NCBI RefSeq assembly: GCF_030936135.1
Contig: NC_082637.1
Coordinates: forward strand, 4,477,001 to 4,541,000
DNA length: 64,000 bases
DNA from: Gavia stellata
Lineage: Eukaryota; Chordata; Aves; Gaviiformes; Gaviidae
Direction: 5' to 3'
Shown here piece by piece: positions 57,001-64,000 of the stretch. The notes below the pieces were generated by a model. That model was not told the DNA's origin. It did not search any database and saw nothing but the letters and a program-made list of their open reading frames with translations. Both the position numbers and the translations under genes were made by a program. Within the stretch, counting starts at the first letter, position 1. The number at the start of each line of letters is the position of its first letter.

Positions 57001-60000
57001 ATAGTACAAAACAGTTCAGACATGACAAAATAACACTTTTCCATATCTGTTGTAACTGTCCATTGGAGAAGGCTTTTTAAACTGACCACATGTGCCAAGG
57101 CTGTGGGGGTGGAGACAGGCATTTCCTTTCAAGGTTTTTGTATTTTCTAACCCAGTAATACTAAGTAGTTTTACAAAAGCAATTTTTATTTCATAGGAAG
57201 AACTGGTTAATGGATATTTCCATCTCTGTTCTTTTGAGATTCCTTGTTTACATGAAAATAGCCTCTCTATGAGTTGATTTAAAACTGTACTTGCAAATAA
57301 ACCAAAACAGGGGTGGAATTTCCAGCTTGGAAAGCTCTTAGATGGCAGGTTGCTGGGAAGGGTTTACTGGGGAGGTGTCAGGCTGCTGGGGCTTGATGGA
57401 TCTCGACCATGCTTGGTTGGACCAATGTTGTGGGGGGGGTATGTGTGTTTGTGATGCAGGATATCTGAGCAGTGTGTGCTTTCTTACAAATGAAGAGTAT
57501 TCCAGGAAGCTTGGGTGACTTGAGGGAGAAGTGACTCAATGTGGGGAAGGATGGAGGGCTGGCGAAAAAAACAAGATAATTGAAGCCTTTTCATAATGCA
57601 GTTCTAAACTTCACGGAAAGCTGCAGTGGGGGAAAAGCATGCTAGACTTCAGGTGATAAAGGAGGTGGTGACTAAAGTGTGATACCTGTTGCTTTCTAGT
57701 GCCTGCAGTCATTAATCATAGTTTAAAAGGAATTATCCTTTAAAATGGCTGCATGGCTGTTTAGACCCTATGTTTAAACCCTATGGATTTACTAAAGAAA
57801 GGGAGAGCGTGAGTAATTTCTGAATTCTTCCTAGGTTTAAATAGCTGTTGCAGCAGCCCTTTCAGCTGTTGGCAAGTCAAGAACTACTTACTCCTTGATC
57901 TGTGGCTAGTTGTGTATATCCTTCTGGATTCAATTATCACAGTAGCTTACCTCCTGCTTTTTTTCCTTCAAAATCAGAATCGGTGGACCTGAGACACCAT
58001 ATGTTTCAAAGTGAGATTTCAGTATAAACTTTTATACACTAAAATTTAAAAAAAGAAATTGGAGACAAAGCTCATGTTCAGAAAATAAAAGGGCAGTGCT
58101 GACAGCAAAGTTTTTTTTTTTTTTCTAAAACAGAGGTGGGGGAAAGATCTAAGCCATTGCTTCCCAATCATAAAGCACAAGAATCCTGAAATGACTGCAG
58201 GGTTATGTGTGGTCTTGGCCTCTCCTGCTGACCCCTGCTTTCTTCCTCCCCTGTATCTGCCAAAATATATTCTCATGGAAGCAGATGAATTGGAGGTTGT
58301 CCCTGCACTCCCCCTGCCCCGAGAGGTAAAGTGAGTTCACTGCTTTAATGTTGGTGCACTGCTCTAAGTATCAGAACCCACATAGCAGCCGTCGCTCTTC
58401 ATCCTCTAAATGAGACCCTTGGGGACAGTGAGGGGTGTCAGTGGGTGCACATGGTAACGGCTTTGCTGGAGCGTGTCCAGAGAAGGGCGATGAAGCTGGT
58501 GAGGGGTCTGGAGCACAAGTCTGATGAGGAGCGGCTGAGGGAGCTGGGGTTGTTCAGTCTGGAGAAGAGGAGGCTGAGGGGAGACCTTATCGCTCTCTAC
58601 AACTACCTGAAAGGGGGTTGCAGAGAGGTGGGTGTTGGTCTCTTCTCCCAAGTGACTAGCAACAGGACTAGAGGAAATGGCCTCAAGTTGTGCCAGGGGA
58701 GGTTTAGGCTGGATATTAGGAAAAATTTCTTTACTGAGAGAGTGAAGCATTGGAACAGGCTGCCCAGGGAGGTGGTGGAGTCACCATCACTGGAGGTGTT
58801 CAAGGAACCTGTGGACGAGGCATTGTGGGACATGGTTTAATGGGCATGGAGGTGTTAGTTGATGGTTGGACTTGATATTACAACCTTAGTAATTCTGTGA
58901 TTCTGGCTTACTGGCATGTACTTGACTGACAGTGGAGGGCTTCTGAGCAAAGGAGACATTAATTCCATAGAGGTGGTAGGACTTGAGCCTATAGAATTCT
59001 TTCTGTAGGCAATAAACAGTGCAATGTATGGTCATTCTTTCAGGGGAAAAAAAATTATCCATTTTTCTTAGTGGTTTCCCACGCATTTAGATAACTTTAT
59101 CTGCTCATCTAGGTAAGAGCTGGTTTTCCTATAGGTGGTAAAGGAGGAGCAGGGCAGTAGGTGTTCTTGTTCAAAATTCTTGTGTCAGTACCCAGACAGT
59201 ATATGAGCCATAAGAAGGTGGCTGGCAGGAAATGGAAGAGACTGCAGGTTGTGTTTGTTACACAGATGAAACCATTATTATTCTGCAGTAGTGGGACTTG
59301 CAGTATTTTCTCTTCACTAGTGAGCTTGAAGAGAGAGTGAACACTGAACAAAAGCTGGCAAGTGGTGTGAATTAGGGAAGAGTAGTAAATGCTAGGGAAG
59401 GTGGCCAGCCTCAGCGGAGTGGCTATGGTGTAATGAGGCTTGGCTTAAAAGTGCAGAGCAAGCTAAAGAGAAGGTACAAAGAAACTGGTGCAGCTGTGTG
59501 TCATTTAAAGGTGTTGTGTTTGCACCTGAAAGAGCATTACTCTTTTCTTTTGTCTTGTGCTTATCTTTGAGCTCCCCACTAACAGATTGACACTGAAAAA
59601 AGGGATGGATTTAGGAGACAAACATTGAGAAGTTCTTTAAAGACTGTATGTATGAGAAGGTGTGTCACCAGCCTAAATCACCTTACCAAGAAAACAGCTC
59701 AGGTTGTCTCTTGGTTGTGGAGTTGTTATTCGTCTTAGTTAAGTCACAACTGGAGTAGGACAATTGGACTTGACTGGCAGGAGAATTCTGGCAGAGTACT
59801 GGAGACTCTCACAGTAATGAAGTTGTCTGTCAATGCTTTTCATAACTATTAAGGGAAAAAATTGGCATGTTTTTGTTTTTACTGTATGCTACAACAAGTG
59901 AAATAGTAACCTGTTGTCATAGTGGAAGTACTGTATGAAATCAATATTTAATCTTTAATCACTCTTTTTGTAGAATTACTCCATGTCTGTGTATCTCGTT

Positions 60001-63000
60001 CGTCAGCTCACTTCAGCTATGCTTTTGCAGAGGTTAAAAATGAAAGGTATCAGAAACCCCGATCATTCCAGAGCACTAAGTAAGTCAAATTAATTTGCCT
60101 GTCTGTACTTTTTGAGGGTGGCTGGTGGCTCTTTCAAACTAGAACTGGTAATACTTAAGGGATTTGCAGCATTTTGAAAAGCAAGTCGATGCCCAGAGTA
60201 TCAAAGGTTCCCTTTGCTGTTGCTGCGGCATCATGCACTTTTTCAGTAAGGGTCCCTGAGCCGGTAGGGAGTCGCACCTAGGGATCCCTTCTGAAATGTT
60301 CTCATGGGAATGCCCTGAGCACCACTTACTGTGGTGGGCTGTGAGGTGCAGGTGGATGTCCTAAATTCTCTTCACTTGCATGTGATGCTGATTGTCTTTG
60401 TACCTCATTCACTGATGATTATTTTATTTATCTCTTCGCATGTTGGGTTGAGTTTGCTCTACTAACCATTGTGGCTGTTAGTGCATCTGTTGCATTTCAA
60501 ATAGTCTTGTGATGCACAGTGTTTGCCACTTAACTAAATAGTGAAACTATTTTTGTTTGATATGGCTATGAACTGGTTTCCTAGATGCTTAATTTTTTTT
60601 TTTAGATGTACTGGTGAATCAAGATTAGCATTTCAAATAATGATGTCTGTGTATAACTTCTTAATTTATTTTGATAGTTAAAGAAAAACTAACTGCAGAT
60701 CCTGATAGTGAGATTGCCACAACCAGTCTGCGGGTATCTCTGATGTGTCCTGTAAGTACAGCTGGAAGTTACCATACACAGATTTGTGTAGTCATCTATA
60801 GTGCAGAGCTGGGCTGCTTTTAAAAGGCCCCGCTTTAGGAACTTACCTGGTTTTTGGTTTATACTGATTAATGAATATAAAATAGGGGGGAGAAGGGTGC
60901 ATCTACAAGCACCTGATTGTAGCAGCATTCAACCAACTATGGTTTAGAGCTGTGAATGCCTCAGTTGTAATGCAGTCAGAATCAAGTTGCTACTCGCCTG
61001 TATAGGGAGGAGTAATCTCATATATTGAGGCATTGAGACTAACTGGGCAGGGTGACAGACTAATTAAAGGACACAATGATAAATAAAACTTTGTATCTCC
61101 TCATCTTGGTGGTATTGCTTATACTGCCAGCTACTATAACAAAAAAAAATTGACCACCGGGTAACAAGGTAATGCTGCCTTGGGGTTTCTCTTCCCAGGT
61201 AGAAATTGGCCTTGTGTTTGTGACTGGTCTGTTAAGTCAAATGTTAAAATGGGTGTAATGCCATTCTGAGTCTGACATAACTGGAGCTCACAAAAACCCC
61301 TTGAAATATTTGGTTGAAAGAAAACAGTAAAGCAGGTGCTTCAGTAGGTCTTTTAATAAAAATAAAATCCTAGAAATAACATCGATGCAGGTCCATTAGA
61401 AATGTTTCTGACTGTTTTCAACTCAGTGAAGACTTTGAGGATGGCTTTGTTCCTTTAAGTGCACTGTACGTGCTTTGATAGGGTGGATTTGCCTGCAGTG
61501 ACCTTAGCACTGGGCACCTCTGTAGTGAGAAGAGACAGTTACTTCACCGACTGCCTCTGATTTCATTGTTAGCCATCCAGGCCTGCTTCACTGTCTTCTG
61601 TTCTGACACTCTTTAAATGCATCTCCTGCAGCTGGGAAAAATGAGACTGACAATCCCATGCCGGGCTGTTACTTGCACACACCTGCAATGTTTTGATGCT
61701 GCTCTTTATCTTCAAATGAATGAAAAGAAGCCTACCTGGATCTGCCCTGTCTGTGACAAAAAGGCAGCTTATGAGAGCCTAATATTAGATGGGTAAGAGG
61801 CTGGGTTTGCAGATTACCCAATTACTTAAAATTTTTCATGATGTACTTGATAGCTACTTTTGTGACTTGAGGTTTAGCCATTTCATACTATTTTCTTTGT
61901 CAAAATACTTTAGGCTGTGAGGAATCATTAGACTCCATTAGTTTCTGTTCCCATGTAATGAACTATAAGTTTATCTCCTAACTGCATCATCAAACTCTTG
62001 AGCCTCAGCATATTGCCTCTGGAGAAATCCAAATGTGACATATAAGGATAGAGCTCCCTTTTGCGTGACCGTATCTCTGAAGCTATTAACTTCAAAATTT
62101 AACTTCTAAGTGATAAACAAGTGTCAAAATTGATTCAAAGGATGATGATTTCTGCTTCTGTCTGGGAATCTATGAATTGCAGTAATGTTGGAGTGGAATA
62201 TGGGTAGGCTGGGATACTCTTTTAGGATTCGATGCCTGCGAAGGCTATAATTGCAGGCCTTCAGGTAAGATGAACTAGGGAGAGAGTACAAGCAGTGGGT
62301 CCAAGGTGATCATAATTAGCTCTTCAACTGTGTCTCCTTTTCACTTAAAATAAAAAATTTCACTTGGAGTAAAAAATGAAACCACTCAACTTTATTTTTC
62401 AGGCTCTTTATGGAAATCCTCAATGAATGTTCAGATGTGGATGAGATCAAATTCCAAGAAGATGGCTCCTGGTGCCCCATGAGGCCAAAGAAAGAAGCTG
62501 TGAAAGTCTCAAGTCCACAGTGCACCAAAATCGAAAGTATGTACATCTGGGTGCTGGTTGCAAACCAACAAAAAGTCCTGGAGGCTTAGTTATAGCTGGG
62601 ATAATGTGTATGGATGTTGATGTTTGGGGTTTTTCTTGGGGGGTGGGGTGGGGTTAATACTTTTCAACTTATTTTCATTTAAACTTAAAAGGGTTGTATC
62701 GCTAAAAACGTGCATTTGTGGGTTTTGTCTTTGCTCTTTATAATAGCAGTTAAGAAAATGAATGTTTTAGGTCTTTAAACTGATACGTGAAGATTAAAGC
62801 TTGTGCTTTAATAATATCAGCATGATACAGAGTACTAATAAAACAGGTCCTGGGCCGTAACATTCTCTGTAGTAGCCAGGAAGATGAGCTAAAACAGGAT
62901 TTGAGATACTGTTTCTGTTGCAAATAGAAACTGATGATGTCAACAGCCTTTAAAAAAACAGTGATATTTTATTTTCTTGTTTAGGTTCCAGTGTTGTTAG

Positions 63001-63156
63001 CAAACCGTGTTCTGTGACGGTGGCCAATGAGGTAAACAAGAAGAAAGTTGACGTTATTGACTTGACAATAGAAAGCTCGTCTGACGAAGAGGAAGATCCT
63101 CCTGCCAAAAGGAAGTGCATATTTATGTCTGAAACACAAGGAAGCCCAACCAAAGG
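39053..63156 (+). CDS. PIAS2: PIAS2, protein inhibitor of activated STAT 2, SUMO E3 ligase (5' eleven exons)
   Basis: Nuclear SUMO E3 ligase and transcriptional coregulator of STAT, p53 and androgen-receptor pathways (family knowledge). Coding join: 39053-39076, 47512-47986, 51198-51282, 51921-51971, 52098-52188, 56564-56698, 59974-60079, 60678-60751, 61632-61792, 62403-62536, 62985-63156. It encodes residues 1-502 and two bases of codon 503; the family is about 570-620 residues, so the C-terminus lies off the right edge. Domains: SAP about 11-45 with LxxLL (LQVLL); PINIT domain with a PLNIT motif variant; SP-RING with Zn ligands Cys362, His364, Cys385, Cys388; SIM VDVIDLT at 467-473 followed by an acidic Ser/Asp/Glu patch. 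All introns are GT-AG and phases agree. Divergent from KATNAL2; CpG-island promoter. Confidence 0.97.
39077..47511 (+). other. PIAS2 intron 1 (8.4 kb)
   Basis: Begins in the CpG island with long G runs (39221-39239 and 39437-39448) and becomes AT-rich after about 39650. No conserved exon, RNA gene or recognised transposon seen; the open frames are short and unrecognised. Confidence 0.75.
39221..39239 (+). repeat. Poly-G tract
   Basis: 19 uninterrupted G preceded by CCGGGGC; possible G-quadruplex former in PIAS2 intron 1 and a likely length-polymorphic or error-prone tract. Confidence 0.85.
47512..47986 (+). CDS. PIAS2: PIAS2 exon 2 (SAP domain)
   Basis: 475 nt after acceptor TTTCTAG. Encodes [20 protein letters not shown] and the rest of the SAP DNA/chromatin-binding domain, a Pro/Ser-rich spacer, and the start of the PINIT domain ([16 protein letters not shown]). 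Donor GTAAGT, phase 1. Confidence 0.98.
48228..48495 (-). mobile_element. CR1 LINE fragment (older)
   Basis: Minus-oriented CR1 in PIAS2 intron 2. Its reverse complement gives GGAACAGGCTTCCTAGAGAG and then a 3' end GTACCTTCCAACTGAACTAT. More diverged than the other copies, with a decayed tail. Confidence 0.88.
51198..51282 (+). CDS. PIAS2: PIAS2 exon 3 (PINIT domain)
   Basis: 85 nt; completes Val167, then [20 protein letters not shown] and VREICIS. Acceptor TTTCTAG, donor GTAAGA, phase 1 to 2. Confidence 0.97.
51921..51971 (+). CDS. PIAS2: PIAS2 exon 4 (PINIT domain)
   Basis: 51 nt; completes Arg, then [16 protein letters not shown]. Acceptor TCACAG, donor GTACCT. Confidence 0.96.
52098..52188 (+). 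CDS. PIAS2: PIAS2 exon 5 (PINIT domain)
   Basis: 91 nt; encodes [20 protein letters not shown], then [10 protein letters not shown], ending in phase 0 at donor GTAAGC. Confidence 0.97.
56564..56698 (+). CDS. PIAS2: PIAS2 exon 6 (PINIT motif)
   Basis: 135 nt, phase 0-0; encodes [20 protein letters not shown], then [20 protein letters not shown] and SEIGK. Contains the PLNIT form of the PINIT motif typical of PIAS2. Donor GTAAGC. Confidence 0.98.
58460..58904 (+). mobile_element. CR1 LINE fragment
   Basis: Plus-oriented CR1 in PIAS2 intron 6, with GGAGCGTGTCCAGAGAAGGG, CTGGAGAAGAGGAGGCTGAG, GGAACAGGCTGCCCAGGGAG and tail TAATTCTGTGATTCTGG. A single 131-codon ORF2 remnant (58445-58840) is still open, but the copy is heavily 5'-truncated. 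Confidence 0.93.
59974..60079 (+). CDS. PIAS2: PIAS2 exon 7
   Basis: 106 nt; encodes [20 protein letters not shown], then [15 protein letters not shown]. Acceptor TTGTAG, donor GTAAGT, ends in phase 1. Confidence 0.98.
60678..60751 (+). CDS. PIAS2: PIAS2 exon 8 (start of SP-RING)
   Basis: 74 nt; encodes [20 protein letters not shown], then SLMCP, the entry to the SP-RING. Donor GTAAGT, ends in phase 0. Confidence 0.98.
61632..61792 (+). CDS. PIAS2: PIAS2 exon 9 (SP-RING core)
   Basis: 161 nt; encodes [20 protein letters not shown] and on to the [10 protein letters not shown] segment. Zn ligands Cys362, His364, Cys385 and Cys388, and the conserved Trp383 before the second Cys pair, are all intact, so E3 activity is expected. 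Donor GTAAGA. Confidence 0.98.
62403..62536 (+). CDS. PIAS2: PIAS2 exon 10
   Basis: 134 nt; encodes [20 protein letters not shown], then [18 protein letters not shown] and more. Closes the SP-RING C-terminal region. Donor GTATGT, phase 1. Confidence 0.97.
62985..63156 (+). CDS. PIAS2: PIAS2 exon 11 (SIM and acidic region)
   Basis: 172 nt; encodes a spacer, the [20 protein letters not shown], the basic PPAKRKC and [11 protein letters not shown]. Ends in phase 2 at donor GTTTGT; human continues at this point with VLMYQ in the next exon, beyond the window. Confidence 0.94.
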
Positions 63157-64000
63157 GTTTGTCAATTTTAAAGTTAGTTGTTATTCTGTAATGTCTCAGA
63201 TAAACTGATGTGCAGACAAATGGACTTGTAATCTTCTCTCTTCGTGACCCAGCTCCACACTTCCAGAGGAGAATTTCTAGGCCTCTCCTTGCAGAAGGTT
63301 GTATTGATACAGTACCTTTGTACAGGCAAAACACTATTAAATAGTTTTGCATCTCACAAAAGACTTGGGCTGACTGTTGGTGTGTTTGCAGGGATATTTC
63401 TCCATAGAAAAGGAAGCTGATTAAGCTAATGGACAGGATTCCGCTGTGAAAGCAGATTATGCCAAGTAGAGGACCTTTATGCATTCTTGCTAAGTTAGTG
63501 TCATCTTAAAGGCTCTTCTCTCGCTGTCTGTTATACCCTTTATCTCATCTGCTCTGGTGCCCAGGAAACTAGGCTGCGTTGTGTGTTTCATCAGTCTTGG
63601 AAGGGAGGCGCTTTGCTGTTTTGAATCAAGACAAGCTTTTTCCTCCATCTCTCTGTTAAACTCTGGAATGTCTTGGACACTGTTGCTGGCCATGGTTATC
63701 AGTCAGTCCGGCACCTTGGTTAGCGCAACGAATGACTTCCCAAGTCCTCTGTCAACTGCTTCATCTTTGTACTCATGCCTGACTGACTTCAGCAGCAGGC
63801 TTAACCAGGTTCTTCACTGTTGTGCAGCCTTCTGTCTGTCCCAGTCTGTGCAACTCAGCTGCAGTTACTGTTTGTGGCTTCCATAAAGTTCTTGCTCTTG
63901 GCCCTGCAGGGAGAGAGGAGTGCTGGTTAGGCTCTCCAGCAGTCACCGCTCCACGAGGCAATTCCAAGTGTCAGCTTTTAGTAATGGCCTGTTAGTGTTG
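63157..64000 (+). other. PIAS2 intron 11, 5' part
   Basis: Read-through from exon 11 would add a short tail and stop at 63206-63208. An ATTAAA lies at 63336-63341. The rest has short unrecognised open frames. The next PIAS2 exon is beyond the window. Confidence 0.6.

Larger units (their letters stand above)
56699..62984 (+). other. PIAS2 introns 6-10
   Basis: Noncoding intervals 56699-59973 (with CR1 at 58460-58904 and a T run near 58109), 60080-60677, 60752-61631, 61793-62402 and 62537-62984. No additional exon seen. Confidence 0.7.

Overview
The window is nuclear DNA from a vertebrate, most likely a bird. It carries two spliced, intron-rich protein genes with GT-AG introns, CpG-rich promoters, and several 5'-truncated CR1 retroposons, some ending in the ATTCTGTG-type tail typical of avian CR1. 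A crocodilian or turtle cannot be fully excluded. There are no operons, CRISPR arrays, insertion sequences or bacterial genes.

Region 1 (1205-32437, minus strand) holds a complete KATNAL2 gene (katanin p60 ATPase subunit A-like 2). I reconstructed 16 coding exons. Every reading phase matches across every junction, and the sum is 540 codons (539 residues plus stop), close to the usual length of the family. The protein has an N-terminal LisH region, a variable linker, and a C-terminal AAA+ ATPase with Walker A, Walker B and sensor motifs intact.

Region 2 (32438-39052) is the divergent intergenic region. It contains a GC-rich KATNAL2 promoter with four evenly spaced CCAAT boxes, an NRF1-type palindrome and an RFX X-box (a ciliary-gene signature). 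It also contains a long dead CR1 copy (35130-35975), a tRNA-like remnant, and the PIAS2 CpG island with a short uORF that ends three bases before the PIAS2 start codon.

Region 3 (39053-64000, plus strand) holds PIAS2 (SUMO E3 ligase), exons 1-11, encoding residues 1-502 and the first two bases of codon 503. SAP, PINIT, SP-RING, SIM and acidic patch are all present. The last coding exons, for the Ser/Thr-rich C-terminus, lie beyond the right edge. The head-to-head KATNAL2/PIAS2 order is, from memory, the same as in human 18q21.1, so this is conserved synteny.

I found no wholly new system. The best leads are the cis-regulatory architecture of the KATNAL2 promoter, the PIAS2 uORF, a recursive-splice-like start of KATNAL2 exon 3, and a discrete 46-bp near-identical repeat in two neighbouring KATNAL2 introns. 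Exon calls rest on reading-frame continuity and recalled family sequences. No alignment or transcript data were available.
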